64,000 nt of DNA from Paramacrobiotus metropolitanus (Eukaryota; Tardigrada; Eutardigrada; Parachela; Macrobiotidae), in contig NW_026570225.1 in NCBI RefSeq assembly GCF_019649055.1, positions 2,914,001 through 2,978,000 of the forward strand, given 5' to 3'. Shown one piece after another: positions 23,816 to 37,300 of this stretch. Under the pieces are notes generated by a model, which saw only the letters and a program-made list of their open reading frames with translations, was not told the origin of the DNA and made no database searches. The position numbers were made by a program, and so were the translations under genes. Each line of letters opens with the position of its first letter. Positions within the stretch are counted from its first letter, which is position 1.

Positions 23816-23890
23816 TCTGCATCTGTGTGCAGCCAACGGAAAAAAGTGATCCATCTGCATCTGTGTGCAGCCAACGGAAAAAAGTGATCC
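23816..23890. repeat. 38-bp tandem duplication just upstream of MED21
   Basis: Two nearly identical 38-bp units (core TGTGTGCAGCCAACGGAAAA, then AAGTGATCC) follow each other and end 28 bp before the MED21 ATG. They therefore lie in its promoter or 5' UTR. Confidence 0.85.
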
Positions 23891-23918
23891 TCATTCCTCA
23901 CTCATTGTCAGCAGCACC

Positions 23919-25010
23919 ATGTGCGACCGCGTAACTCAAGTGCAGGACCAGATCAATCAGGTGCTTGTTTCAAATTTGTTACGGTATATTTGTAGAAATT
24001 ACTGCCTTCCGCTTGTTGTGGAAAATTTCGCTTAATTTATAGCTAGTGTTGCTCATTTCAGGTCGCGGAGCACATGTGCAATGCCGTAGGAATGCTGCAG
24101 CAGACCGCACTACCTTCTGTGCTGCCTGGGCGTTTGGAACTGCTTTCCACGCCTGCCAAGGGTGAAGCGTCAAACTTCAGCGCAAAAGGTAGTCCTGTGT
24201 GACTTTCCTTGGTTGTTCCCAGGGCGTCGCGAGCTTTTCGGGAGGGAGGGGCGCTATTGTTCTCCCCGAGGGCGAAGTATGGCGCCCATCACGCCAGTCC
24301 CGAATTTTGTAAATGTGATATGGGAATTTTAACACTTTTTTCCGGGGGGGGGGGCCTCGCGACGGCCCTGGTTGTTCCCATGCTTGCTGACCGATTCGCA
24401 TAAGCATAAATGAATTATAATTGAGTTATATAACTCGGTTAAGATTCATTATGCCTGGCATAAGTTTGCGTGTTTAAATCTCCAAGCTTATTCCATAGCC
24501 AATGCTCCAAGATTTCCTTGTTGTGGAAATTTTCACTTACTTGTTAATTTATAGTTCCTCTTGCTGTTATGAAATGCGTAGTTTTCGACTTCATTCCGTC
24601 GCTGGAGATACTCGTAATGTTTGTTTTGTAGTGCTGATATCTTTTGAGTTTTGACATTTGTTGCAGATCTGCCGTTTCTCTTTGCCAGTTTAATAACAAA
24701 GTCTATCAAAGAGATGGATTTACTTATAAATTTGCTGCCTTCTGAACCTGGCGCGAAGGAAAACATGGTGAGTCTGTGTATAGTAAACTGTACTTACTTA
24801 CGCAGTATGGCAGTCCTGATTTACCGTTTGACGTGATCGGGAATTAACTTGCAGGATGATGTCATAAAGCGCCTAGACCGGGAAAACCGGGAATCGGTTA
24901 CCATACTTCAGCAGTCTATCGGCCTCAGCGAATTATTCCTGGCGCAAATTCAGAAAGCCATAAACGATATTGCGGAATGCGAGATGGAAATAGATCGTCG
25001 AAAAGTTTAA
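23919..25010 (+). CDS. MED21: Mediator complex subunit 21
   Basis: Four exons join in frame: 23919-23960, 24062-24188, 24667-24767, 24855-25010 (TAA), giving 141 residues against about 144 in human MED21. The start MCDRVTQVQDQINQVAEHMCNAVGMLQQ aligns in pattern with MED21 (aDRlTQLQD...FCNAIGVLQQ). The third exon encodes LPFLFASLITKSIKEMDLLI then LPSE, the conserved middle. The C-terminus is a long helix (LFLAQIQKAINDIAECE). MED21 pairs with MED7 in the hinge of the Mediator middle module and is needed for RNA polymerase II transcription. Intron 2 contains a 149-bp MITE. The gene converges on fringe, 568 bp away. Confidence 0.93.
24221..24369. mobile_element. 149-bp MITE with 10-bp target duplication in MED21 intron 2
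   Basis: The ends are inverted repeats: AGGGCGTCGCGAG on the left and the complement of AGGGCCGTCGCGAG on the right (one-base indel). A direct repeat GGTTGTTCCC flanks each end (24211-24220 and 24370-24379). The interior is GC-rich with a poly-G run of about 10 and no ORF. The 10-bp duplication would fit Mutator-like non-autonomous elements. The superfamily is inference. Confidence 0.8.
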
Positions 25011-25578
25011 TTTCTGTCTAACTGTTTCCGCTCTTTTCCAGTTTTGTCTTTCAAATGGCTGTGAATGGTAGCTCTTTACTTGATTGTTTTCAAGGCGAGT
25101 TACTAGCTTTTACCAGTTGCCATTGGGCACTGGTAATATCGTTTTATCCCGAAACAAAACAGACACCACTGCCGGTTGTCCCTTGTTTTTTCGTTTGAAT
25201 GTAAACTGACATACTTGTATTACACTTACAGTACAGTCTCGATCTGTGTTCTCAAATCGACATTTCTGTGCAATGGCTTTTGATGCTACCGTACTTAATA
25301 CTTTTATTTAATAGCTGCTAAAAAGTATAACTGAATTTCTGATTCTTGATGCATATTCGTGAATTATTTTTCTTTTCTCTCATATACAACGGAAAATCCA
25401 CTCGTACAATTGTCAACTTCAAAAAGATTCTGTACAAGAAATCACAAATTAAAGCATTCCAAACGTACAAAAAACAATGTGCAAAAATTCTCCAAGGCAT
25501 CACAGATTAATTGTTAGTCAAGCAGATACTGGAGCAATATTATCACTCTGCCATACCTATTAACCAGGAAGGCAGGAT
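25011..25578. other. 3' flanks of MED21 (+) and fringe (-)
   Basis: This is non-coding sequence between two convergent genes. I see no exon, RNA gene or clear repeat, and no canonical AATAAA for either gene. Confidence 0.5.
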
Positions 25579-28500
25579 CTAAACAGAGACCGTTACAGTA
25601 GGACAATCTCCTTTTTCATTATCAGGGCGAAGGAGACAATCGAGAGAAAGGAATCGCGTCGGATCTGATTCGCTATTCCAACCGGAAACCGATACCCTGT
25701 TCATCTGATTTCCGCGATACGTTGAATAGCCGAAACTGATCTGGGTTTTCAAAGTTTCCAGGTCCATGAGATACAGAGGTTCCAGATGTGAATGAAAGCG
25801 CTCGATTATTGTAAGTGGAACTTTCAAAAGGTGTTCTGAAACAAATCATCAAAAATACACAACAGTGGATACGAAAATTAGGGTTGAATTTTGCACTGCT
25901 CACCGACAATATAGCCTATAGTAACATCATCAGGCAACCGGATTTTTTCTCCGATGCTCATGAACTTCCCTCCTGATGTCAGCGGCTTCATTTTCTCAAC
26001 TAATCCATGGCTTAAACAAAAACCAGCACCGCCGGTAGCAAACCAAAAAGCAGCATTCTGGTCCTGCAAATCCAAAATATCCACATTTGCAACTCTTGCT
26101 GCGAAATGATTTTTCCTTCGCATTTCTTGTGAGATTTCGAAAAAATGCAGCTTCAAAGCTACTACAAATGAATAATTGCAGCCAAAACAAACGTTGTCAG
26201 ATAAGCCGGTAGATATGAGGTTTCGACCAAAGGAAAATAAGGTAGTGGGAAGCAATTGTCGTGTGACCAGCTCTGTGCTGGACACGCGTCTGGATTTTCC
26301 TAGCATCTCATTATCCCTTTAAAGTTATCGTAAGCGAGAAAGCGAAAGGTCGCTTTCATGTATCTCCACGGCAGGCATCTTTGTCAATTTGATACCACGT
26401 CAAGGTTGAAAGGTTCTGCTAATAATGGCTGCTGCTCTGTACAAGCGTGTACAGAACCATCACTACAGTTTCCGAACAAAAATGGTCAGCGTGCCGGCTC
26501 ATTATTGTGGACAGCGCATAAGCATTGTGCCGTGTTTAACGGCCGGTATGGTACCACCAAGGGTACTACCATGCGGCGAATTGGCGAAATATTATTATCG
26601 CTATAGTTATTTCGCTAGCGCAATTCGTTTTTTCAAACACAAAACATGCTTACATGACTGCAAACAGAACTCAAATTAACTTACTTCGCCAGTTGATTTT
26701 AAATGGGAAATTTCTATGGGAGCTTTGATGCTGGTTTTACCGAGATACCACTGCCCGGTGTAATCATAACCGCGCAACATATCCAAGAGATTCCAAACGT
26801 TCACATAATTATCATCATCAAAATGGCAAAACCATCTAACACAGTAAATTTGTGTCAGCTTTTTAAAAAAGTACGATCAAATACTTGTGTCCTGCGAACT
26901 GTCACCAAAATAAGCCATACTTTTTGTTTAGTGATGAGAAGAAATCCAGTTCCATCGCCATCTTACAGCAAAGAGCCTTCCTAAACCATCATCTCATAAT
27001 AAGTATTTATTAAGTCATGTTATGGTAATAATTATTATCAGAAAATTAATACGTATATACTAGTTAAAGATTCAACAACCAAATTGCCCTGCTTATGATA
27101 AGTATTCCCAGGGCTGAAGCGCATTTCAGCGATTAAAAGTGCTATCATCGAAATTAAAACATGTCTACCCATACCTATGATGAGAATTCGAACAGCTGGA
27201 GATTATCAGATGGCCATCTACAAAAGAGAACACAACACCCTTCATGACAAGAATTACGCCAAGTGGCAAATATATACAGTAAGTAACTGTAAGTTCAGAT
27301 TTTGTGGTTTAATAAACACCTGTTTTCAGCTGAAATTCTCCATCTTGTTCATCGGTTACGAAGTAAGTCTGCAATAAAACGAAAAATCATCCTGTGAAGA
27401 CAACAGCATTCCCAGTTCCCATATTCAGATACGCCTATAGTACATTTTACTTTCGTGTGTACTTCTATAAATTGTGTCTAAATCAGCCTCTGCACAATCT
27501 ACGACAACTTATGCACGACACAATAGCAGCGCAGCTAACGAAATCCCATCCCACTGCAAATAAAACCAAAATATTCGCAAAGTATACGACTTGTGAGTAT
27601 ATTCTTAAGAAGAAAATATCTATAATCGCAAATGCATAAGTCACATCAACTGAAAAGCCGAACAATGAGAAATTGTTTCAATGAAAAGTTTATAACTGTG
27701 GCGGAATAGATAGCACAAAGTTTACCGTAAGATGCGCTTGAAACCTAACACTTAGTCCTAGAATCATAAGTAAAAGAAAACAGCCAAAATTTTGCGGGAA
27801 AACTTAATAAGTATCACGATACTGTACAAATATAAACTAACCGCAAGCAGCAAGCACCAGAACAAACTCAGAACAGCCAGAATTAATGTGAGCGGAACTG
27901 TTGGTGGTGCAAAAGAGCTAAAAGAGTTGTTTTGTTTGTTCTAGCGACTGGATATTTGAGTTTAAGAGTAAAATGGTACTTATTTGCTTGTACAAGTTTG
28001 AAATAAAATTTTTTTATATGAGCGGATATACGGTCAAATGCGGTCACTACTCACTACTATCAGTACATGTAAGGTGATAGCCGTAAATTACTGTGAGACT
28101 ACATACGAGCACTATTATCAGATTTTGAGTAAGACTGCAACAAGGAGTTTGTCAGCAAAGAATGACCTCAGATGTTCCTTTTTTAAAAAGCATTTTTTCC
28201 CTGTGCCAAGTGCCAACAGCCAAATAACCGTTAACGATTAGTCTTCCTTGGCAGGCAACTTTAATAATAATGGTTATAATAATATGGTCAAATGTCCATC
28301 CTCAAACGGTCGGCAGACCTAACGACTTCAGGAACCAGGAATTTATGCACTTGCTTCTTCTTCCCAGCTTTACTGCCTTGTAAAATAGTTAAGTACTTCT
28401 CTATACTAGTCCATAGTCTACTGCATACTGTACACAGCCAAGTGAAACCGCGACAACCACCTGCAGAACGAAATCAACACTAATCAAAGCAAATACCATC

Positions 28501-29954
28501 TTTCCAGTGCTCTCATATCTCCCTCTCTCTTTCGCTTTCCTTCAGCTAACACCCAATGCAATCCAACTGCCAGATAACAACATACGGAAAGTTGCTCCAG
28601 CTGCCATTTGGACGTGGTTTACTCCGGTGCCACTAATATTCAGTAACTAATAATATCAATGCTTGTTCTACCAATAAGGTTTCGCACAGACGAGAGTGGA
28701 CACAGGACACCGTGTCTCTCTCATAGAGCACTGCAGAAATTCAGTTGATTAGCCAAGCACAGACAGGCAAGACTCGAGCAGATGGTCGATAAGGTTTCCA
28801 AACAAAAGCTAATAAGAGAAAGGCGCACACTTCCCCAGACAAAGACACTATGAAATACTTAGTGCAGAACAATAAAAATCATTTTAACTGTTTTTGCAAG
28901 CATTTCTACATTTTTATTGCATGCCCTGCTTTTTATCCCACACGAACTTCGCGAGCTTAAGGAGAACAGAAGACCACAAATGCTTTCAAAATCAAATTTT
29001 AAAAGTCGCTTTTCACACTGATGTTCATTAAAAGCAACGCAGAATGTACGGTACCAGAGTCTAATGTTCAAATAAATGTGTCAAAAAGTGCCGACAAACT
29101 ACACACATGGCAAGTCGGCGACAACTTTCCTGGTGCCTAATAAATGGTAATAATCACTGCCCGTTTCAATTCTAAACAATGCGCAAAAATATTATATATA
29201 GCTGAAAGACGCACTTATGTACTCAGGACTATAAATTAACATTAATAAAATAAATCTTGGAAATAAATTATTATTATTACGGCACAAGAGCAGACAACCC
29301 AAAAGGGACTTCAAGTCTGGTCGAACATAATTTGGTCGTGCTCTTTCATCAATTTCAATTTTAATTAATACTGACCTGATTTTTTGCGTATTTGAACCAC
29401 GTCTGCAAAATAATATCCAGTCGCTGGCGATGGAACTTTTTGGATGTTTTCACGCTGATATGCAAATCATTCAACTGTAATGGCGTTATGCTTTCCCTAT
29501 TAGGCTCGTTGCCAGACTGGTCATGCATGGTAAGGGATGCAGTATGAAGCGTAAAAGTTTTTACACTTCCAAAATGAAGCGCGTCGCCTTCGCGTGCAAC
29601 CGAATTCTGCCCATTTTCGCCGACAATGCGATATATTTCCGTCTGCGAGGACTGCGAACTGGTGGAAATTCGTGATACCGATGTGGAAGGGGAATGGGGT
29701 TCCAAAATTATGTGAACATTTCGTCGAAGTTCTTGTAAGCAAATCACAACGTAGAACATAAAGACCATGAAAATGCACGTCAGAAAATTTTTTCTCGAAA
29801 GAGCCATCATTCTTGCAGGCGAACGCACACGCATTATAACAAATGGCTGAGATCTTGCTTTTCGGATTGCAGTACAGTATTTTTCGCCGAGATGGAAGTC
29901 AACATCGGGCACAAAAAGACCGGAAGCCGGTTTGTTGCGATCGGATGGTAACAT
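25579..29954 (-). CDS. fng: Fringe: O-fucosylpeptide 3-beta-N-acetylglucosaminyltransferase
   Basis: Seven exons join in frame: 29376-29954, 27320-27368, 27175-27217, 26921-26980, 26685-26835, 25904-26063, 25579-25835 (stop), giving about 432 residues. It is a type II Golgi membrane protein with one hydrophobic anchor at about residues 57-74 after a long cytosolic start. Then come the Fringe landmarks: [32 protein letters not shown], the metal-binding DDD in [39 protein letters not shown] and [10 protein letters not shown]. Fringe extends O-fucose on Notch EGF repeats and so tunes Notch-ligand choice. Several internal exons are only 43-60 nt. Intron 1 is about 2 kb (27369-29375) with nothing recognisable in it. 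The ATG at 29954 is the first in the exon; internal Mets at residues 41 and 49 are alternatives. Confidence 0.93.
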
Positions 29955-31360
29955 TGTACAATTAGCGACTACAACGTTGTTGTCTTTGTCAAAGATCTGC
30001 CGGGCGGCTTTCTCTTTCGGTTAAAAATTGGCACACAACCAAAAATTACACGGCTCAACACAGTCCACAGTCACCTCGTAAAACGAGGCGGTTCTGCTGC
30101 TGCTTCTGCATAATGGAATAAACGCGATAAAACTCAAAATATCTTGCTATTTGCCAGGCGATTTAGTAAATTATTACTCGAACCACAAATCTTTTCAAAA
30201 CTTAACAGAAAATGGATCACTTAAACGTATTGTATGTAGAGGTTACCGATCAGAAGCGACATGCTGTATATACGAGCATTAGCGACAGCCATACCGCACA
30301 ACTTCATATTGTCACAAACTCCCATAAAAGTGATAAAACCGTTGTACGCGACTGACGTACCGTAATTTGATATGCAGGCAGCAAAGTCACAGCCTGTGAC
30401 TCACATGCTCACAGCCCTTAGTACGAGTAGCTACTTATGTAAAGCGGTAGTTCAGCCACAGTCGCTCAGCCGAACCGTCCCCCTCCCCAACCCGTATCCG
30501 AAACAAACTTTGACCACCGTCCAACGGTCCATATTCCCTCACGGTAAACTTAACAAGTTACAGTATGTGCCTCCTGCCGTCAGTTGGACAATACTGGGCA
30601 TAAAAAGATAGAAAGAATATAAAATAAAACATGGAACCTACCGTATTAAACGTAGGAACATGTAATTAGTACAATAGTACTCATAAGTCATAGTAAAAAT
30701 GCAAGTTGTAAATTAAAGTACATATTATTTCGTCAACATATAGCATAGATTAAGATACTCGTATCGTATGTACCGCGGTGCTCGCCTGTATTCTACTTCA
30801 TTATTCCGATCACTATAAAAATATCATAAAAACCTACTACCGTATTAGACGTAGCGTACCCTAGGCCTTCTCACGTCAAATTGTTTAGTACGTTACTACG
30901 TACATCATGGTGTAACTATTCTCATCGTCAGCATTTACATAATTGTTACAAACAATAATAATGTTATACGTACTGTACGTTTGTCTAGCATCTGCCACTA
31001 GCCTGTAAATACTGCTTGAAAAAACTGCGTATTGCTGGATTTGCATTTGTTGACAGTCTTATTACATTGTACGGACTCGGAGATACCATTCCTGGCCATA
31101 TAAATAATGATTATTATTATTACGAGTACAACAAGTATAATATTATCCAACTTCTAAAGTTTGCAGTAGTGCCACAGTGCTACTGTCCCACTACACTCTA
31201 TATCTATATTATTATATTTTTCTACTTATTGTGATCGTCTTTCCGACAAATATTTATAGTGCATGGATTTTGCGCTGAACAATATTATTCATATGATCAT
31301 ATCATTTTTCCTGTGCAAAACTGGTGTTAGGGCATCACATCACGTGCGCAGCGGGAAAAA
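29955..31360. other. Divergent intergenic region between fringe (-) and the PhnD-like gene (+)
   Basis: AT-rich, presumably holding both promoters. No coding exon or RNA gene is supported. Short open frames here have no domain and no codon bias that I can see. Confidence 0.4.
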
Positions 31361-34300
31361 ATGGGCGATCAAACAGGATGCACTATTCCTCTTCGTGTTT
31401 TCACTACTTTGATCCCAGATTTTCCAAAAGAATATTTCGATGATTTGCGGTACTACCTCGAACAAAAACTATCCTGCAAAATAGATACTATCAGTGAGGA
31501 AGAACGGTAAGGAGAAATGTAGAACTGAATCGTACTTACCATTAGGCGCCCGGATTACACTATAAAGCAATTTTTCTAAAAGTGCCATCAGCTACATACG
31601 GCTATACACATACAGCCGACAGCGTGGAAAATATTTCCAAAAGTTATTTTTAATTTTAATATTGCAACTAGTCAACTCTAGTTGCCATTAGCATAATATT
31701 TTTTTGCATTTGTTGCCATAATTTATGTTCACGACTCGCGAGTACTGATTACGTTTATTACGTCACAGATGGCGTGGATCGGAAGTCACCCAGAAGTCAT
31801 CTCCTTTCGACAACGACGAAGCCGATTTTGGTAAGTAACACTGTACATTGTACAATTTGCGAATACTGCTGTACTGTACATAATAATTTCGTACACAAAA
31901 CGTGCAGAAATATTTCAGGTTTCATTAGTGCCGCTGATTATATTCGCACCAAACTTCATGCAAAGAACAAAAATTTTGAGTTACTGCCGGTTGGAGCGCT
32001 TCATAGGCACCCAAACGCACATGGCAAGCCTATTTATTTCTCCGATGTCGTTCTTCGTGTTGCGGACAAGTACATTCTAAATACCCGTAGTTTTGTTGTT
32101 TCTGCATTTATTTAAATTACTTAATATCGCGTTTTTAGGGACCGATTGAAAGAGTTTCGGAATGCTAGGGGAACAGCATGGGCGTACAGGTATGAGAGCG
32201 ACAACGATCAGCGTACGCCGTACTCGAATGATGTTGTATAAATATTTACAGTATGCAGTACGCTGTTAATTTTCCTTAATAATTAATAACTAGTATAAAG
32301 GACGTAACCGCCCTTAGTGCAAGCGAGCGAGCGTGTAAACTTTTTTCTTGTAAAGACGCGGTTGGGTAAGACTGCAACAGTAGTAGTTGAGAGTCTAAAC
32401 GCTTTTTGTAGCTGTTTCATATGCTGTGGAAGGCTTATGAGCAGAGCTGCTCAAATCAGTTTTGCCACCGCTACGATGCCGATATGATATCATTAGTTTT
32501 ATGCCGTTTTTCGGAATTATGCCGATACAATATATTTTTGAATGTTTTCTATTTTTGATTCCGTTAAAAAAAGTATAATATTATTTGAGCTTCGTGCTGG
32601 TGCATGCGCTCCAAGAAACTATATTCAGAATTTTGTAAGATGAAATGGTTTATTGTTGGCTGAAAATTGCGTGAAAAAAAATAAACGATGGCTAACCATG
32701 AGCTAACTAAGCCTAAGGAATTACTGATCTGTGTATTGGCCAAAATATTGTTTGCGGTTACGCTCGACATTGTAGAGCCGATTTTTTGGCCGATAAGCAG
32801 CTTAAGCGGTTACTTATAATAGTTTAATGCTGAGTGGAAAGTCGGCGTGATTGACTGGCATGAGTTTAGCAGACTGGTGGATAGCGGTAGTCTCTCCATA
32901 CTCCCGCACGCGGCGCAACGCGATACGAGCATGCCGCCACCTCGAGACATCTCATTCCGTGACAATGATGATAATACTGATATAAATGATAATAACGACC
33001 CCGCTGGTGATACAAATGGACTGCTATATGATCAGATGTGACCAAGCAAGCAACTGCGACGCGGCACTACTAATATAAATACCATACCGCACATTGCCGT
33101 CAATTTCGCACCGAATTCTTTACTTTAGGATGCCGGTCATTGCTTTCAAGTTGTTAGGCGCATGGAAGCCATTTAAATTTCAGTATTTTCAAATTTACGG
33201 AAAGATTATCTTAGCTGCGAATAAATTGGCACACTTATTTACACAAACCGCGTATGCCGATGTAACCACACAGGATCTGAGAAGCGCCGGCGCAGATTTC
33301 TGTTTTAGAGACGAAAATGTTTTTCGTAAAGCTTGGTTTGGCTTGATTTATTACGCAAACGATTTATCGTTTCAACAGCTTATTCGATGTCCGGGGGCAG
33401 TAGCAACCTAGGTAACAATAACGCAGTAACGATTCCCAACTGGATCACTTTCTTGGGTAAAGGGTGCCATGTTATTTTTATGTCTTTCAGTTTAATTCGG
33501 TCGATTTTATTCTGGAACATAACGGTCGAGTAACTCATATTTACTTACCATGGTGTTGAAAACCTAGTGACCGTTTCAGGCATAAAACAATGGTTAGCAA
33601 TCCAATGTCGTTTTTGGTCTTGACGTACTAACTCAACTCCACCTGGTGCAAAAGTGTTTTAGTGCTTGGATGTTGATTTGACTAAGCTTGCCAGAATCTT
33701 TGGTCTACAATAAAGTTCATGAATCGCGTAATTTTCAAAAAAATATGTCGACATTAATTTATGAAAGTCTTAAACTTTTGTGAATTTTGGTAAGAGTCGT
33801 TTCAAAAACGGGGAATTTCACCATCCTGCTTACCGTGTTGAAAGTTACCTATTATACGCAATTCTGGTGAGGGCAAGGCCACGTCATTAAATTTCTGTGA
33901 ACACCGGTGTATTTAAAAGTAATGACCTTTAACGCTGATCTCCTCTCTTTTTCTCCGCAAAAGAATCAAAACTCTCAATCACTGAGGTTTATTTTATTTG
34001 TACTTATGTATTTAGATTTATACAAACCTTTATGGATGAGACTGTTTTGAAGTTTGAAATAGGGTGTTGTTGCACAAAGCGAGAAACTTCGATCAAGCAA
34101 TCAAATAATTCGTTTTCATTTGCAAAATTGATATCTAAATTTCTATGCAGATTGCAACAAAATTTTGAAATAGAAAAATAAATCTATTGTTCTATTTGAT
34201 GCTTCAATTGCGGCGCCGCTCGGATTTGCCTTCGGTTTTCCTCGAAACAATAGTTTGCTAGCAAATTTCAAAATGACAACGGAAATTTCGTCCGTAAAAA

Positions 34301-37300
34301 CAATTTTTTAATGAAAAGAACAACGGAATGCTTTTGTTTTAGTTGCTGCTCGCTGCGCTGCGCTTGCTTTCGCCGCAGCTCGGCGTAGCTTTTTTTCCGC
34401 CTTCGATTTCCACTTCTGTATCAACACGGTAACAAAAAGTTCAAGCGGAACTATAAGAAGAATCTCTTTTAAATAAAAGAGCAATAGAATCCTTTCGTTT
34501 TATTTGCTCCTCCGCTCATTATGCTGCGCTCCCTCGCGCCGCAGCTCGGCATCGCCTTTGGCTTTGCCTTCGGTTTCGGTGGAAACGGTAGTTTGCTACC
34601 GTATAATCATGTAACAAAAGGGTTAAGCTGAACTGTAAGAAGAATCTCTTCGGAATAGTAGGACAATAGAATCTTCTTGTTTTACTTGCTGCTCCGCTCG
34701 CTGCGCTGCGCTTTTTCGCGCCGCAGCTCGGCGTAGCCTTCGGCTCCGCCTTCGGTTTCCACTTCCGTATCATCACGGTAACAAAAGTTTAACCTGAACT
34801 GTAAGGAGAATCTCTTCAGAACAGCAGTACAATAGAATCCGCTCGTTTTACTTGCTGCTCCGCTCGCTGCGCTGCGCTTGCTCGCGCCGCAGCTCGGCGT
34901 CGCCTTTGGCTCTGCCTTCGGTTTATGCGACCGTATCGTTACAGTAACAAAAAGCTTAAGTGAAACTGCAAGAAAAATCTCGAACGTACGGACCAACCAC
35001 AACGACTCCCGCCTTGGGGTCAAGTAACACTCCCAGTTAGCAGAGATGGAATTGGCATCCGCCGGTCAGAAGAATTATCCCTACCAGCCTTCCTGACTTC
35101 GATTCAATTCTGTTTCCGGTTTGCTGTCCGCGCTGCTCCATACCCACGATATTACCGACGTCGCCGGCGCAGTGGAGTCCTGGAAACTGAAAGCCCGTCA
35201 GGCTGAAATTTCCGAACCCGCGTTCCGGAAGTCTCAAAAGCCGTGAGACATGCCTTTATGTAACGTTTCCCTTTCTACTTTGTTGCAGGTGTTCGAGGGC
35301 GATGAAGTCAACACAGCACGCCTGCTTGCCCAGTCTAGGCCAGAAGCCGGCATCTGCTTAAACGCACAACTTTCCGCCCACATCGGCAACCTGCCGGGAG
35401 ACGACGAACTCATGATCAGTGTTGGTCTTTGCCTTAGCGCCACGATTTGCGAACCTCATGATTGCGTCAAATGTCTCAAACGCGTAGATGGTTACGGGCA
35501 TCATGGGCTGTCATGTGTCTTCTCCGCCGGAAGACACCCGCGTCACGGCGGATTAAATAGCATCATTTGTCGAGCATGTATATCTGCCGGCGTGCCTGCA
35601 AAGCTGGAGCCTCGTGGTACTTCTCACACCACGGAGCGCCGTCCGGACGGCTGCACGGCATTTGCCTGGAAACGTGGATTGTGCCTAGCATGGGACGTGA
35701 CATGTGTAGACACGGTTGCGCCATACATGTCAAAGCCAACTCGATCACAGCGGGAACGGCCGCCGTGCAAGCAGAGGATAAAAAATCCAGATTGAATTTG
35801 TACCTGGTTGGCCGCTACCTGTTCGCTTCAATCGCCTTTGAAACCCTGGGCCCGTGGGGGCCGTCAGCAATCGCATTTGCCAAAGAACTGGGGTAAAGAT
35901 TTCAGCAGCAAACCGGCGAAGCACGCTCGCATGAGTTTTAACGTCAGCGTTTGTCGATAGATGTTCAACGGGGTAATGCGGCGTCTGTGCTGGGCACTGG
36001 GCACGATGGAAGGCCTTGATAAGCTGAAAGAAATTTTCTTGTTGTAATTCTTGTTTCTTTTTTATTTTGCCTTAAGTTTGATTTGACCAATAAAGTCACA
36101 TACCTTCAGATTAACAGAACCATAGAACCCTTTTGTTTTACTTCCAGCTCCGCTTGTTTTGCTGCGCTCGCTAGCGCCACGTTTTGGCGTCGCCTTCGGC
36201 TACGCCTTTAGTTTCAACAGTAACGAGACATGATACACTATCAAAAACAGACTCAGTTACTGTACATTGTTACAGTCTGGCAAACGTAACAGTTATTACT
36301 GATAACGCTTAGTTTGAGTGGTAACGCCGGTAGCGGTAACGCGCAACGATGAACCATCAGAATATGAATAACAACAGCGGCAATGCAGGTAACACATGCA
36401 GTGTTAATGTTAGTAATGGTAGTAATGACTCCTGACTTCGCTGGGTTTCTTAAATAGATGTTTTGCTATGGCAACGTTTCAAAACTATTTCAAAAAATTA
36501 CTCAGAAGCCTTAGAATCCTTTTTTGTTTAATATTCTCGAATGTGCGCTTTCTAAGCGTACTCCTTTAAATAAATTTGTAACTTGCAAGCCTCGTGAGCG
36601 CGAATTTCTGTAGTTCATCTTCGATGAATAACGGCGTCAGTCAGCGTTAGTCATTCTAATTCCATTTCAGGTTAGCTTTTTTCAGGATTTTTACATTAAG
36701 TTTATTTAAGCAACAATTAAATGATTGTTCGGGTAGCAGGGTAGCATGTAAAGGGTAGCAGCAACGGTTGCGGAAACCCACAACGGTGACAATAACATGC
36801 ACGGTACTCCATTACGGTAACGGTTTCAATGACAGTATCCCGCCATAGTAATCCATTACAAAACAGGTTGCGGTAACGGTAACCCGTTACCCTAAGGATT
36901 AATTATTATAGAAATTCGGTAATGACAACCCGTTGCATAAAAAGTAATCTGTTATGGTAACAGTAATCCTCGTCTAGGGTAACGTACTGCGGTTATGGTA
37001 ATTTTACTGATAGTAAACAGAAATGTTTGCAAGCGCTCTTCACGGTAAAAGTTACCTGTTACGGGACCCGTAACCATAAAACACTCCACAACCTACAGCG
37101 GGCAAAATTCCCGGGTCCAAATTTTACGACCACCCGTATATCACTGCGAGTTCGTCAATAATGACCAGGTTATATTTTACGTTACCGTTCCCCAGTACTT
37201 CTCCACCCAGAAGTCGCTGAAAAAATCAGCCCTGGGTCCAAATTTTCGTACCCCCGGTACATTACTACGGCGGGATCGTCAATAATGAAAGGGTTATAGA

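Noticed and set aside
32208-32240. In-frame stop after GTAWAY that would truncate the PhnD-like protein
   Set aside because: A TACAG|GTATG donor at 32189/32190 precedes it and joins in frame to 39292, where the second half of the fold continues. The stop is intronic.
32847-33411. Two small plus-strand frames in the PhnD-like intron
   Set aside because: One is Asp/Asn low complexity, the other lacks any motif. Neither has splice or start context.
35250-35795. A 181-aa frame as an intact functional gene
   Set aside because: The homologous motifs continue in other frames downstream and there are stops upstream. It is a degraded retroelement piece.
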